Under the pieces are notes generated by a model that ran no database searches, was not told where the DNA came from, and saw only the letters and a list, made by a program, of their open reading frames with translations. Of a stretch of DNA of 42,170 bases, positions 1-9,499 are shown in pieces (positions within the stretch are counted from its first letter, which is position 1; the number at the start of each line of letters is the position of its first letter). The position numbers and the translations under genes are program-made. This DNA comes from Streptomyces sp. NRRL F-2664. Lineage in GTDB: Bacteria; Actinomycetota; Actinomycetes; Streptomycetales; Streptomycetaceae. Where the stretch lies: assembly GCF_000719345.1 (NCBI RefSeq), contig NZ_JOFX01000047.1:1-42170 (forward strand), written 5' to 3'.

Positions 1-6
1 TGCATA

Positions 7-39
7 TCGTCGGCAGCGTCAGATGTGTATAAGAGACAG
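7..39 (+). other. Illumina Nextera Read-1 adapter (artefact)
   Basis: Bases 7-39 match the full 33-nt Nextera Read-1 transposase adapter, ending in the 19-nt mosaic end AGATGTGTATAAGAGACAG at 21-39. Genomic sequence begins at 40. Bases 1-6 are of unknown origin and probably also not genomic. The adapter creates false peptides: MCIRDR on the plus strand and SLIHI on the minus strand. Confidence 0.97.
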
Positions 40-147
40 GCCCCCGCCGCGCCCACCGCCCCCGCCCCGTCCGCTCCTGCCGAGCCCGCTCCGGCCCAGC
101 CCGCTCCCTCCGGCAGCCCGCAGCCCAGCCAGACCCCTGGAAGGTGA
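40..147 (+). CDS. ftsL: FtsL C-terminal tail (partial)
   Basis: This is the last 35 codons of a gene cut off by the contig end, stopping at TGA 145-147. The visible peptide is low-complexity Ala/Pro/Ser (APAAPTAPAPSAPAEP and onward). It is assigned to FtsL, the septum-formation initiator that forms a complex with FtsQ and FtsB, because ftsL lies directly before ftsI in Streptomyces and its C-terminus is often Ala/Pro-rich. The transmembrane and coiled-coil parts are missing, so the call rests on position and composition only. The gap to ftsI is 57 bp. Confidence 0.6.
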   Translation, partial: APAAPTAPAPSAPAEPAPAQPAPSGSPQPSQTPGR

Positions 148-204
148 CGTCGTGACGCGGATCCCGTCCGAACCAGCCACCGGAGCGCCGCGGACGGTGG
201 CCGG

Positions 205-2226
205 GTGAGCCCCCAGGAGCCGCCGCGACGGCGGGTGCCCGGCCCCGCCCGGCCGGCCCGCCCGGGCGACCGGCCCCGGTCCACCGCCCGCCCGGCCTCC
301 CGGCCCGCGACCCGCCGCCCCGCCGGCCCGCGCCCGCCGCACACCATCCGCCTCGGCAGCCCCCGGCCCCGGCTGCGGCTGGTCGGCGTCGGTCTGACCC
401 TCGTCATGCTCGCCTTCGTGGTCCGGCTGCTCCAGGTACAGGCCGTCGACGCCTCGTCCTTCTCCGCGGCCGCCTCCAAGAACCGGTACACCAGCGTCAA
501 ACTGGCCGCCGAGCGCGGCGAGATCACGGACCGCAAGGGCGTCGCCCTCGCCACCAGCGTTGACGCGTACGACATCACCGCCGACCCGAAGATGTTCACC
601 CCGCAGGAGAGCAAGGCCCCCGACGCCCCCGAGCAGGCGGCGGCACTCCTCGCGCCCATCCTCGGCAAGGACGCCAAGGAGCTCACGGAGAGGCTCAGGA
701 CCAAGAACAGCCGGTACGTGGTCCTCGCCCAGCGGCAGACCCCGCAGGTCTGGAACCAGATCAAGGACCTGAAGCGCGTCTTCGCCGAGAAGGCGACCGC
801 CGACAAGAGGAACAACGGCCCCGGCGCCAACGTCCTGGCCGGCGTGTTCAAGGAGGACAGCAGCAAGCGCGTGTACCCGGGCGGGGACCTCGCCGCCGGG
901 ATACTGGGTTACGTCAACGCCGAGGGCAAGGGCGCCGGCGGGCTGGAGTCCTCCCTGGACAAGAAGCTGGCCGGCAAGGACGGGGAGATCACCTACGCCC
1001 AGTCCGGCGGCCGCAAGGTCCCCACCGCAGGCTCCAGCGAGAAGCCCGCCGTGCCCGGCGACGACATCGAGCTGACCATCGACCGGGACATCCAGTGGGC
1101 GGCGCAGAGCGCCATCGCCGAGCAGGTCCGCACCTCCGAGGCCGACCGCGGCTACGTCATCGTCCAGGACACCCGCACCGGCGAGGTGCTGGCCATGGCC
1201 AACGCTCCCGGCTTCGACCCCAACGACCTGACCCGGGCCAGCTCCGCCGCCATGGGCAACGCCGCGCTGCAGGACGTCTTCGAACCCGGCTCCACCGCCA
1301 AGGTGATGTCGATGGCGGCCGTCCTGGAGGAGAAGAAGGCGACCCCCGACACGCGCGTCGAGGTCCCCAACCGGCTCCACCGCGGCGACCGGCTCTTCAA
1401 GGACGACGTCGACCACCCCACCTGGTACCTGACCCTCAACGGGGTCCTCGCCAAGTCCTCCAACATCGGCACCATCCTGGCCACCGGTCAGCTCGGACCG
1501 ACCCAGGCCGATGCCAACAAGGTCCTGCACTCCTACCTGACCAAGTTCGGCATCGGCCGCCCCACCGGCCTGAACTACCCGGGTGAGTCCCGCGGCATCC
1601 TCGCCGAACCGCAGGACTGGTCCACCTCCCAGCAGTACACGATCCCTTTCGGCCAGGGACTGTCCCTCAACGCCATGCAGGCGGCCTCCGTGTACTCGAC
1701 CATCGCCAACGGCGGAGTCCGCATCGAGCCGACCCTGGTCCGCGGCACCAAGGGCCCCGACGGCCGCTTCACTCCAGCCCCGGCCCCCGAACAGAACCGC
1801 GTGATCAGCCAGGAGACCGCCAAGACGCTCGCGGCGATGCTCGAATCCGTCGTCGACGACCAGGAGGGCACCGGAACCAAGGCGAAGATCCCCGGCTACC
1901 GCGTCGGCGGGAAGACCGGCACCTCCAACCGGGTGGATCCGGCCACCGGCCGCTACAAGGGCTACACGGCCTCCTTCGCCGGCTTCGCCCCCGCGGACAA
2001 CCCGCGCATCACCGTCTACTGCGCCATCCAGAACCCCACCAAGGGCAGCTACTTCGGCGGCCAGATCTGCGGCCCCGTCTACAAGCAGGTCATGGAGTTC
2101 GCCCTCAAGACCCTCCAGATCGCCCCCACCGGCACCGCCCCCGCCGGGCTCCCGGTCACCTACGAGCCCGGCCCGCAGGCCGCCCGACAGCCCGCCCCGC
2201 AGCCCAGTCCGCAGCCCGGCCAGTGA
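205..2226 (+). CDS. ftsI: Septal peptidoglycan transpeptidase FtsI (class B PBP)
   Basis: FtsI (PBP3) cross-links septal peptidoglycan together with FtsW. The 673-aa product has an Arg/Pro-rich cytoplasmic N-terminus (1-50), one transmembrane helix near 58-78, a dimerisation domain, and a transpeptidase domain with all three penicillin-binding motifs: STAK with Ser363 as nucleophile, SSN at 418-420 and KTGTS from 570. A Pro/Gln/Ala-rich tail follows. The GTG at 205 is the only start in frame after the ftsL stop, and no strong ribosome binding site precedes it. murE follows after 45 bp. In Streptomyces this protein is needed mainly for sporulation septation. Confidence 0.95.
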   Translation: MSPQEPPRRRVPGPARPARPGDRPRSTARPASRPATRRPAGPRPPHTIRLGSPRPRLRLVGVGLTLVMLAFVVRLLQVQAVDASSFSAAASKNRYTSVKLAAERGEITDRKGVALATSVDAYDITADPKMFTPQESKAPDAPEQAAALLAPILGKDAKELTERLRTKNSRYVVLAQRQTPQVWNQIKDLKRVFAEKATADKRNNGPGANVLAGVFKEDSSKRVYPGGDLAAGILGYVNAEGKGAGGLESSLDKKLAGKDGEITYAQSGGRKVPTAGSSEKPAVPGDDIELTIDRDIQWAAQSAIAEQVRTSEADRGYVIVQDTRTGEVLAMANAPGFDPNDLTRASSAAMGNAALQDVFEPGSTAKVMSMAAVLEEKKATPDTRVEVPNRLHRGDRLFKDDVDHPTWYLTLNGVLAKSSNIGTILATGQLGPTQADANKVLHSYLTKFGIGRPTGLNYPGESRGILAEPQDWSTSQQYTIPFGQGLSLNAMQAASVYSTIANGGVRIEPTLVRGTKGPDGRFTPAPAPEQNRVISQETAKTLAAMLESVVDDQEGTGTKAKIPGYRVGGKTGTSNRVDPATGRYKGYTASFAGFAPADNPRITVYCAIQNPTKGSYFGGQICGPVYKQVMEFALKTLQIAPTGTAPAGLPVTYEPGPQAARQPAPQPSPQPGQ

Positions 2227-2271
2227 CCCACGGCCAGGGCCTGCCCGCCAGAAAAGCGTGAGGCACCACCA

Positions 2272-3981
2272 GTGACAACGATCACCCCGAAACCCGGGAA
2301 CCGACCGGCCGCCGGAGCCGAGGCCGGGCCCTCACTTCGCGGCCCGGCCGCCGCGCCCGGTACGCTCACCGCCGTGCCCCACGCTGATCAGCCCAGAACC
2401 ACCCAGCAAGACGCCCCGGCAGCGCCGCCGGGAGCGCCCAGGCCCGCGTCCGCCACTCCGAGCCCGCTGGGCGAGCTGGCCGCGCTGCTGGGCATCCCGT
2501 CGCCCGGCGCGGCGCAGATCACCGGGATCACGCACGACTCCCGTGCGGTCCGCCCGGGAGACCTGTACGCGGCCCTCCCCGGAGCCAGGACCCACGGCGC
2601 GGACTTCGCCGCCCAGGCCGCCGGCCTCGGCGCGGCCGCCGTGCTGACCGATCCCGCCGGCGCCGAACGCGCCGCGGCGACCGGCCTGCCGGTCCTGGCC
2701 GTCGCCGATCCGCGCGGCCGGATGGGCGAACTCGCCGCCGCGATCTACGGACACCCCGGCGCGGACCTGCTCCAGATCGGCATCACCGGAACGTCCGGCA
2801 AGACCACCACGGCGTACCTCGTCGAAGGCGGCCTGCGCGCGGCGGGCCGCAGCACCGGACTGGTCGGCACCGTCGAGATGCGCATCGGCGACGAGCGCAT
2901 CAAGTCGGAGCGGACCACCCCCGAGGCCACCGACCTCCAGGCCCTCTTCGCGGTCATGCGCGAACGCGGCGTCGAGGCCGTGGCCATGGAGGTCTCCAGC
3001 CACGCCCTGGTGCTCGGCCGCGTCGACGGCTGCGTCTTCGACGTCGCCGTCTTCAACAACCTGAGCCCGGAACACATGGAGTTCCACTCCGACATGGAGG
3101 ACTACTTCCAGGCGAAGGCGGGGCTCTTCACGCCCCGCCGGGCCCGCCTGGGCGTGGTCAACCTCGACGACGAGTACGGCCGCCGCCTCGCCAAGGAGGC
3201 GACGATCCCGGTCGTCACCTTCTCCGCCGCGGGCGACCCGGCCGCCGACTGGCGGGCCGAGGACGTCGTCACCGGCCACATGGACTCCACGCTGACGCTC
3301 GTCGGCCCCGAAGGACAGCGCGTCCGGGCGAAGGCCCCGCTGCCCGGCCCGTTCAACGTCGCCAACACCGTCGCCGCGATCGTCACGCTCGCCGCCGCCG
3401 GCCTCGACCCGCAGACCGCCGCCGACGGCGTCGCTGCGGTCCCCGGGGTCCCGGGACGGCTGGAGCGGGTGGACGCCGGCCAGCCGTACCTCGCCGTCGT
3501 CGACTACGCGCACAAGACCGATGCCGTCGAATCGGTGCTGCGGGCCCTGCGCGAGGTCACCACCGGCCACCTGCACATCGTCCTCGGCTGCGGCGGCGAC
3601 CGCGACACCACCAAGCGCGCCCCGATGGGCGCCGCGGCGGCCCGGTTCGCCGACGTGGCCGTCCTGACCTCCGACAACCCGCGTTCCGAGGACCCGCTCG
3701 CGATCCTCGCCGCGATGTTCGGCGGCGCCGTGTCCGTACCGCCCGCCGAGCGCGGCACCGTCCTCGTCGACGCCGACCGGGCGGCGGCCATCGCCGCGGC
3801 CGTCGCGCGCGCCGAGCCCGGCGACACCGTGCTCGTGGCGGGCAAGGGCCACGAACAGGGCCAGGACACCGCCGGTGTCGTCCGGCCCTTCGACGACCGC
3901 ACGGTGCTCCGCGCCGCGATCGAACGCCAACTCGTGCTCGATCGAACGACCCAGGTCCGACAGGCCGAGGTGAACCAGTGA
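2272..3981 (+). CDS. murE: UDP-MurNAc-tripeptide synthetase MurE
   Basis: MurE adds the third stem-peptide residue to UDP-MurNAc-L-Ala-D-Glu in the cytoplasm. The 569-aa protein starts at GTG 2272 and has a 60-aa low-complexity N-terminal extension before the Mur domain. The ATP-binding loop is GTSGKTTT (173-180). DNPR at 468-471 is the motif linked to diaminopimelate rather than lysine recognition; in Streptomyces the residue is LL-diaminopimelate, which is inferred here from the genus. The stop TGA overlaps the murF start as GTGA, which indicates translational coupling. Confidence 0.95.
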   Translation: MTTITPKPGNRPAAGAEAGPSLRGPAAAPGTLTAVPHADQPRTTQQDAPAAPPGAPRPASATPSPLGELAALLGIPSPGAAQITGITHDSRAVRPGDLYAALPGARTHGADFAAQAAGLGAAAVLTDPAGAERAAATGLPVLAVADPRGRMGELAAAIYGHPGADLLQIGITGTSGKTTTAYLVEGGLRAAGRSTGLVGTVEMRIGDERIKSERTTPEATDLQALFAVMRERGVEAVAMEVSSHALVLGRVDGCVFDVAVFNNLSPEHMEFHSDMEDYFQAKAGLFTPRRARLGVVNLDDEYGRRLAKEATIPVVTFSAAGDPAADWRAEDVVTGHMDSTLTLVGPEGQRVRAKAPLPGPFNVANTVAAIVTLAAAGLDPQTAADGVAAVPGVPGRLERVDAGQPYLAVVDYAHKTDAVESVLRALREVTTGHLHIVLGCGGDRDTTKRAPMGAAAARFADVAVLTSDNPRSEDPLAILAAMFGGAVSVPPAERGTVLVDADRAAAIAAAVARAEPGDTVLVAGKGHEQGQDTAGVVRPFDDRTVLRAAIERQLVLDRTTQVRQAEVNQ

Positions 3982-5408
3982 TCGCCCTTTCCCTCGCCGA
4001 GATCGCCGACATCACCGGCGGGCGGCCCCACGACATACCGGATACGTCCCTCCAGGTCACCGGTCCCGTCGTCTACGACTCCCGCGAGGTCCGGCCCGGC
4101 AGCCTGTTCGCCGCCTTCGTCGGCGAGCGGGTCGACGGCCACGACTACGCCGAAGGCGCCGTCGCCGCCGGAGCCGTCGGCGTCCTCGCGACCCGGCCCG
4201 TCGGCGTCCCGGCCATCGTCGTCCCCGACGTCGTGGCCGCCCTCGGCGCGCTCGCCCGCGCCGTCGTCGCCCGCCTCGGCACCGACGTCGTCGCCCTCAC
4301 CGGGTCCGCCGGCAAGACCTCCACGAAGGACCTCATCGCGCAGGTGCTCCAGCACCACGCGCCGACGGTGTGGACCCCCGGGAACCTCAACAACGAGATC
4401 GGCCTGCCGATCACGACCCTGCGCGTCACCGAGGACACCCAGCACCTCGTCCTGGAGATGGGCGCCCGCGGCATCGGGCACATCCGCTACCTCACCGGGC
4501 TGACGCCCCCTCGGATCGGCCTCGTCCTCAACGTCGGCACCGCCCACATCGGCGAGTTCGGCGGCCGCGAGCAGATCGCCCAGGCCAAGGGCGAGCTGGT
4601 CGAGGCGCTGCCGGCCGAGGCGGAGGGCGGTGTCGCCGTCCTCAACGCCGATGACCTGCTGGTCCGTTCCATGGCCGCGCGCACGAAGGCGCGTACGGTG
4701 CTGTTCGGCGAGGCCGACGACGCCGACATCCGGGCCACGGAAGTCCGCATGACGGACAAGGGACAGCCTTCCTTCACACTGCACACACCGACCGGGTGCA
4801 GCGACGTGACCTTGCGGCTGTACGGTGAGCACCACGTGTCGAACGCGCTCGCCGCGGCCGCCGTCGCCCACGTCCTGGGCATGTCCGCCTCGGAGATCGC
4901 CACCGCGCTCTCCGGAGCGGGCACGCTGTCGCGGTGGCGCATGGAGGTCACCGAGCGGGCGGACGGTGTGACGATCGTCAACGACGCCTACAACGCGAAC
5001 CCGGAGTCCATGCGGGCCGCACTGCGCGCGCTGGCCGCGATGGGCGGCGGCGGCAGGGCGAACGGGGGGCGCACGTGGGCGGTGCTCGGCCCGATGGCCG
5101 AGCTCGGAGACGACGCTCTCGCCGAGCACGACGCGGTCGGACGACTTGTCGTCCGGCTCAACGTGAGCAAGCTCGTCGCGGTCGGGGGCAGGGAAGCCTC
5201 CTGGCTGCAACTGGGCGCATATAACGAGGGTTCGTGGGGTGAGGAGTCGGTGCTCGTGTCCGACGCGCAGGCGGCGGTCGACCTGTTGCGCAGAGAACTG
5301 CGCCCGGGTGACGTCGTGCTGGTGAAGGCTTCCAGGTCGGCCGGTCTGGAGCGGGTGGCGCAGGCCCTGCTCCAGGACACTGTCGAGGGCGAGGTCACCG
5401 GCCGATGA
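3978..5408 (+). CDS. murF: UDP-MurNAc-tripeptide--D-Ala-D-Ala ligase MurF
   Basis: MurF adds the D-Ala-D-Ala dipeptide and so completes the UDP-MurNAc-pentapeptide. The 476-aa protein has the Mur ligase ATP loop GSAGKTST (109-116) and the later NDAYNANPESM motif near 334-344, typical of MurF. The GTG start overlaps the murE stop by four bases, and its own stop overlaps the mraY start as ATGA, so three consecutive precursor genes are coupled. Length and domain order are normal for the family. Confidence 0.95.
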   Translation: MIALSLAEIADITGGRPHDIPDTSLQVTGPVVYDSREVRPGSLFAAFVGERVDGHDYAEGAVAAGAVGVLATRPVGVPAIVVPDVVAALGALARAVVARLGTDVVALTGSAGKTSTKDLIAQVLQHHAPTVWTPGNLNNEIGLPITTLRVTEDTQHLVLEMGARGIGHIRYLTGLTPPRIGLVLNVGTAHIGEFGGREQIAQAKGELVEALPAEAEGGVAVLNADDLLVRSMAARTKARTVLFGEADDADIRATEVRMTDKGQPSFTLHTPTGCSDVTLRLYGEHHVSNALAAAAVAHVLGMSASEIATALSGAGTLSRWRMEVTERADGVTIVNDAYNANPESMRAALRALAAMGGGGRANGGRTWAVLGPMAELGDDALAEHDAVGRLVVRLNVSKLVAVGGREASWLQLGAYNEGSWGEESVLVSDAQAAVDLLRRELRPGDVVLVKASRSAGLERVAQALLQDTVEGEVTGR

Positions 5409-6475
5409 GGCAGATCCTGTTCGCCGGTGTCATCGGCATGTTCCTGACCGTCATCGGCACCCCGCTGCTGATCAAGCTGCTCGCCCGCAAGGGCTACGGC
5501 CAGTTCATCCGCGACGACGGCCCGCGCGGCCACGCCGGCAAGAAGGGCACGCCCACCATGGGCGGTATCTCCTTCATCCTGGCCACGCTCGTCGCGTACG
5601 CCCTGACGAAGCTCCTGACCGGCTCGGAGCCCAGCTTCTCGGGCCTGCTCGTGCTCTTCCTGATGGCGGGCATGGGCCTGGTCGGCTACCTCGACGACTA
5701 CATCAAGATCGTCAAGCGGCGCTCGCTGGGTCTGCGGGCCAAGGCCAAGATGGCCGGCCAACTCATCGTGGGCATCGCCTTCGCGGTGCTCGCCCTGCAG
5801 TTCAAGGACTCGCGCGACCTCACCCCGGCCTCCACCAAGCTGTCGTTCGTCACCGACTTCGGCTGGTCGATCGGCCCGGTGCTCTTCGTGGTCTGGGCGC
5901 TGTTCATGATCCTGGCCCTGTCCAACGGCGTGAACCTGACCGACGGTCTGGACGGTCTCGCCACCGGCGCCGCCGTGATGGTCTTCGGCGCCTACACCTT
6001 CATCGGCGTCTGGCAGTTCCAGGAGTCGTGCGCGATGGCGGCCGACCTGACCAACCCCAACGCCTGCTTCGAGGTGCGCGACCCCCTCGACCTCGCCGTC
6101 GTGGCCTCCGCCCTGATGGGCGCCTGCTTCGGCTTCCTGTGGTGGAACACCTCGCCCGCCAAGATCTTCATGGGCGACACCGGCTCGCTGGCCCTCGGCG
6201 GCGCGCTCTCGGGCCTGGCCATCTGCTCCCGCACGGAGCTCCTGGTGGCGCTCCTCGGCGGCCTCTTCGTGCTCATCACGATGTCGGTCGTCATCCAGGT
6301 CGGCTCCTTCAAGCTGACCGGCAAGCGCGTCTTCCGGATGGCGCCGCTGCAGCACCACTTCGAACTCAAGGGCTGGTCCGAGGTCCTCGTCGTGGTCCGC
6401 TTCTGGATCATCCAGGGCATGTGCGTCATCGTGGGTCTCGGCATCTTCTACGCGGGATGGGCAGCCGACAAGTGA
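5405..6475 (+). CDS. mraY: Phospho-MurNAc-pentapeptide translocase MraY
   Basis: MraY transfers phospho-MurNAc-pentapeptide to undecaprenyl phosphate, forming lipid I in the membrane. The 356-aa protein has about ten hydrophobic helices and the expected catalytic motifs: LDDY at 96-99, NLTDGLDG at 177-184, MGDTGS at 256-261 and the His motif LQHHFE near 315-320. The start is the ATG of the ATGA overlap with murF. Its 3' end overlaps the likely murD start. The family is the target of tunicamycin and related nucleoside antibiotics. Confidence 0.96.
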   Translation: MRQILFAGVIGMFLTVIGTPLLIKLLARKGYGQFIRDDGPRGHAGKKGTPTMGGISFILATLVAYALTKLLTGSEPSFSGLLVLFLMAGMGLVGYLDDYIKIVKRRSLGLRAKAKMAGQLIVGIAFAVLALQFKDSRDLTPASTKLSFVTDFGWSIGPVLFVVWALFMILALSNGVNLTDGLDGLATGAAVMVFGAYTFIGVWQFQESCAMAADLTNPNACFEVRDPLDLAVVASALMGACFGFLWWNTSPAKIFMGDTGSLALGGALSGLAICSRTELLVALLGGLFVLITMSVVIQVGSFKLTGKRVFRMAPLQHHFELKGWSEVLVVVRFWIIQGMCVIVGLGIFYAGWAADK

Positions 6476-8052
6476 GCGCCTCCGACCTGGCCGGCCTGCT
6501 CGGCCCCGACGCCCTGGGCCGCTTCGGCCTGCCGGGCCGGATCACCGTGGCAGGGCTCGGCATCAGCGGGATCAGCGCCGCCCGGGCCCTGGCCGGGCTG
6601 GGCGCGCGCGTGACCGTCGTCGACAACGGCGACGGTGACGCGCACCGGGCCCGGGCCGCAGAGCTCGCAGAGCTCGGCATCGAGGTCCGCCTCGGCCACC
6701 TGCCCGACGGATCCCGGGCCGGCGAGACCCTGCCCGAGGGCACCGAACTGGTCGTCACCTCGCCCGGCTGGCCGCCGCAAAGCCCGCTCTTCCTGGCCGC
6801 CGCCGCAGCGGGAGTCGACGTCGTCGGCGACGTCGAGGTCGCCTGGCGGCTGCGCGCGGCCGGCGCGGAACTGCGTGCCGCCCGCCGGGCCGCGGCGCAG
6901 GAGGCCGGCGAAGGGGCCGACGGGGCCGCGGCCGGCGACCGGGCCCCGGCGGGGCCCGCCGAATGGCTCGCCATCACCGGCACCAACGGCAAGACCACCA
7001 CCACGCAGATGTTGGCGTCGATCCTGAAAGCCGCCGGGCTGCGCACCGCGGCCGTCGGCAACATCGGCACCCCGATCATCGACGTGGTGCTCGGCGAGCA
7101 GGAGTACGACGTGCTCGCCGTCGAACTCTCCAGCTACCAGCTGCACTGGGCTCCCTCGCTGCGCGTCCACTCGGCGGCCGTCCTCAACCTGGCGCCGGAC
7201 CACCTCGACTGGCACGGTTCGATGCAGGCGTACGCCGCCGACAAGGGCCGGATCTACGAGGGCAACACGGTGGCCTGCGTCTACAACGTGGCCGACCCGG
7301 CCACCGAGGACCTGGTCGTCGAGGCCGACGTCGAGGAGGGCTGCCGCGCGATCGGCTTCACCCTCGGTGCCCCCGGCCCCTCCATGCTCGGCGTCGTCGA
7401 CGGCATCCTCGTCGACCGGGCCTTCGTGGAGAACCGGCAGAAGAACGCCCAGGAGCTCGCCGAGGTCAAGGACGTCAACCCGCCGGCCCCGCACAACATC
7501 GCCAACGCCCTCGCCGCGGCGGCGCTGGCCCGCGCCTTCGGCGTGGAGCCGCGCGCGGTCCGCGACGGGCTGCGCGACTTCCGTCCGGACGCCCACCGGG
7601 TCGCCCGGGTGGACGAGGTCGCCTCCGTCGTCTACGTCGACGACTCCAAGGCCACCAACACGCATGCCGCACAGGCCTCCCTCGCCTCCTTCGACAAGGT
7701 CGTCTGGATCGCCGGCGGCCTCGCCAAGGGCGCGACCTTCGACGAGCTCGTGCAGAAGTCGGCCGAGCGGCTGCGCGGCGTCGTCCTGATCGGCGCCGAC
7801 CGGGGGCTGATCGCCGAGGCGCTGGCGCGACACGCCCCCGAGGTCCCGGTCGTCGACCTCGACCGGACCGACACTGGGGCGATGCTCGCAGCGGTCCGGG
7901 AAGCGGCCGCGCTCGCCGAGCCCGGCGACACGGTCCTGCTGGCACCGGCCTGCGCCTCGATGGACATGTTCGCGAACTACAACAAGCGCGGGGAAGCGTT
8001 CGCCGACGCGGTGCGTGAACTGGCCGCCGACAGCGCCGCGGACACGGCCTAG
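6457..8052 (+). CDS. murD: UDP-MurNAc-L-alanine--D-glutamate ligase MurD
   Basis: MurD adds D-glutamate to UDP-MurNAc-L-Ala. The N-terminal domain has the dinucleotide-fold-like GLGISG loop, and the ATP loop is GTNGKTTT (from 175). Other family marks are ELSSYQL, NLAPDHLDWHG and the C-terminal DDSKATN. The start is ambiguous: ATG 6457 gives a GSRQV N-terminus and overlaps mraY by 19 bases; GTG 6472 gives a GTGA overlap and a protein five residues shorter. I chose ATG from remembered Streptomyces homologues. The segment at about 136-168, between the first domain and the ATP loop, is an Ala/Gly/Arg-rich insertion longer than expected. Confidence 0.92.
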   Translation: MGSRQVSASDLAGLLGPDALGRFGLPGRITVAGLGISGISAARALAGLGARVTVVDNGDGDAHRARAAELAELGIEVRLGHLPDGSRAGETLPEGTELVVTSPGWPPQSPLFLAAAAAGVDVVGDVEVAWRLRAAGAELRAARRAAAQEAGEGADGAAAGDRAPAGPAEWLAITGTNGKTTTTQMLASILKAAGLRTAAVGNIGTPIIDVVLGEQEYDVLAVELSSYQLHWAPSLRVHSAAVLNLAPDHLDWHGSMQAYAADKGRIYEGNTVACVYNVADPATEDLVVEADVEEGCRAIGFTLGAPGPSMLGVVDGILVDRAFVENRQKNAQELAEVKDVNPPAPHNIANALAAAALARAFGVEPRAVRDGLRDFRPDAHRVARVDEVASVVYVDDSKATNTHAAQASLASFDKVVWIAGGLAKGATFDELVQKSAERLRGVVLIGADRGLIAEALARHAPEVPVVDLDRTDTGAMLAAVREAAALAEPGDTVLLAPACASMDMFANYNKRGEAFADAVRELAADSAADTA

Positions 8053-8122
8053 GCCGGGGGCGCCGGGACAGGTTCCCTCCGGCCGGATGCTCGCCTCGTA
8101 CGAGTGGAGGGGAAGATCACAG

Positions 8123-9493
8123 ATGCCGGCCAAGCAGATGCTGCCGGGGCGGCGGCCGTCCGCCGTGAAGGCGCAGGGCCGCAAGCGGCCCGGGGTGAGT
8201 GCGAAGCGCCCGGCGCGGCCCGCCGGGCGCGGGCCGCTGGCCGGTCTCCGGCGTACCCAGTACCAGGTGCGCAGGGCGTGGGACCGTCCGCTCACGGCCT
8301 ATTACCTGATCTTCGGCAGTTCGCTGCTCATCACCGTGCTCGGCCTGGTGATGGTGTACTCCGCATCCATGATCAAGGCGCTCCAGCTGGGCCTGGGAGA
8401 CGCCTACTTCTTCAAGAAGCAGTTCCTGGCCGCCCTCATCGGCGCGGTCCTGCTGCTGGCAGCCTCCAGGATGCCCGCGAAGCTGCACCGCGCACTGTCC
8501 TACCCCGTGCTCGCGGGCACCCTGTTCCTCATGGTCCTGGTCCAGGTCCCCGGGATAGGGGTCTCGATCAACGGCAACCAGAACTGGATCTCCCTGGGCG
8601 GGCCGTTCATGCTGCAGCCCAGCGAGTTCGGCAAGCTGGCCCTGATCCTGTGGGGCGCCGACCTGCTGGCCCGCAAGGGCGACAAGGGGCTGCTGAGCCA
8701 GTGGAAGCACCTGCTGGTGCCCCTGGTTCCCGTCGCCTTCCTGCTGCTCGGCCTCATCATGCTGGGCGGCGACATGGGCACCGCGATGATCCTCGGAGCC
8801 ATCCTGTTCGGCCTGCTCTGGCTCGCGGGCGCCCCCACCCGGATGTTCGTCGGCGTCCTGGGCTTCGCGGCTGCGATCGTCGCCGTGCTCATCAAGACCA
8901 GTCCGCACCGGATGGACCGCCTGGAGTGCATCGGCGCGACAGAACCGGGCAAGAACGACCTTTGCTGGCAGGCCGTACACGGCATCTACGCCCTCGCGTC
9001 GGGCGGCTGGTTCGGTTCCGGCCTCGGTGCGAGTGTGGAAAAATGGGGTCAACTACCCGAAGCCCACACCGACTTCATCTTCGCCATCACAGGGGAGGAA
9101 CTGGGACTGGCGGGGACGCTGTCGGTGCTCGCCCTGTTCGCGGCTCTAGGCTATGCGGGTATCCGCGTGGCCGGACGCACGGAGGACTCCTTCGTACGGT
9201 TTGCCGCGGGAGGCGTGACCACCTGGATCACGGCCCAGGCCGTGATCAACATCGGTGCGGTGCTCGGCCTGCTGCCGATCGCCGGAGTCCCGCTCCCGCT
9301 GTTCTCCTACGGGGGGTCGGCCCTGCTGCCGACCATGTTCGCGGTCGGACTGCTCATCGCCTTCGCGCGGGAGGAGCCCGCCGCGCGCGCGGCCCTCGCG
9401 ATGCGACAGCCGAAGACCGGCTGGCGGCGGACCGGGGTGAGATGGAAGTCGATGAGACGGCGCGTCAAGAAGCGTCCGTCCGGAGAGCGGTGA
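8123..9493 (+). CDS. ftsW: Septal peptidoglycan polymerase FtsW (SEDS)
   Basis: FtsW is the SEDS-family glycosyltransferase that polymerises septal glycan from lipid II in partnership with FtsI. The 456-aa protein has a 50-residue basic N-terminus, about ten transmembrane helices, the signature NGNQNWISLGG followed by QPSEFGKLALI, and PEAHTDFIFA, whose Asp317 lies where the catalytic Asp of SEDS proteins is expected. ATG 8123 is chosen because GGAGGGGAAG lies about 8 bases upstream; an in-frame start at 8015 would overlap murD and has no such site. The C-terminus is Arg/Lys-rich. murG follows after 6 bases. Confidence 0.95.
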   Translation: MPAKQMLPGRRPSAVKAQGRKRPGVSAKRPARPAGRGPLAGLRRTQYQVRRAWDRPLTAYYLIFGSSLLITVLGLVMVYSASMIKALQLGLGDAYFFKKQFLAALIGAVLLLAASRMPAKLHRALSYPVLAGTLFLMVLVQVPGIGVSINGNQNWISLGGPFMLQPSEFGKLALILWGADLLARKGDKGLLSQWKHLLVPLVPVAFLLLGLIMLGGDMGTAMILGAILFGLLWLAGAPTRMFVGVLGFAAAIVAVLIKTSPHRMDRLECIGATEPGKNDLCWQAVHGIYALASGGWFGSGLGASVEKWGQLPEAHTDFIFAITGEELGLAGTLSVLALFAALGYAGIRVAGRTEDSFVRFAAGGVTTWITAQAVINIGAVLGLLPIAGVPLPLFSYGGSALLPTMFAVGLLIAFAREEPAARAALAMRQPKTGWRRTGVRWKSMRRRVKKRPSGER

Positions 9494-9499
9494 ATTTCG

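Noticed and set aside
23..208. Plus-strand frame starting MCIRDR
   Set aside because: Its start lies in the Nextera adapter; the remainder is a shifted frame of the ftsL tail and the ftsL-ftsI gap.
19..1530. Minus-strand frame of about 500 codons opposite ftsI
   Set aside because: It is antisense to a well-supported gene and ends in the adapter-derived SLIHI peptide.
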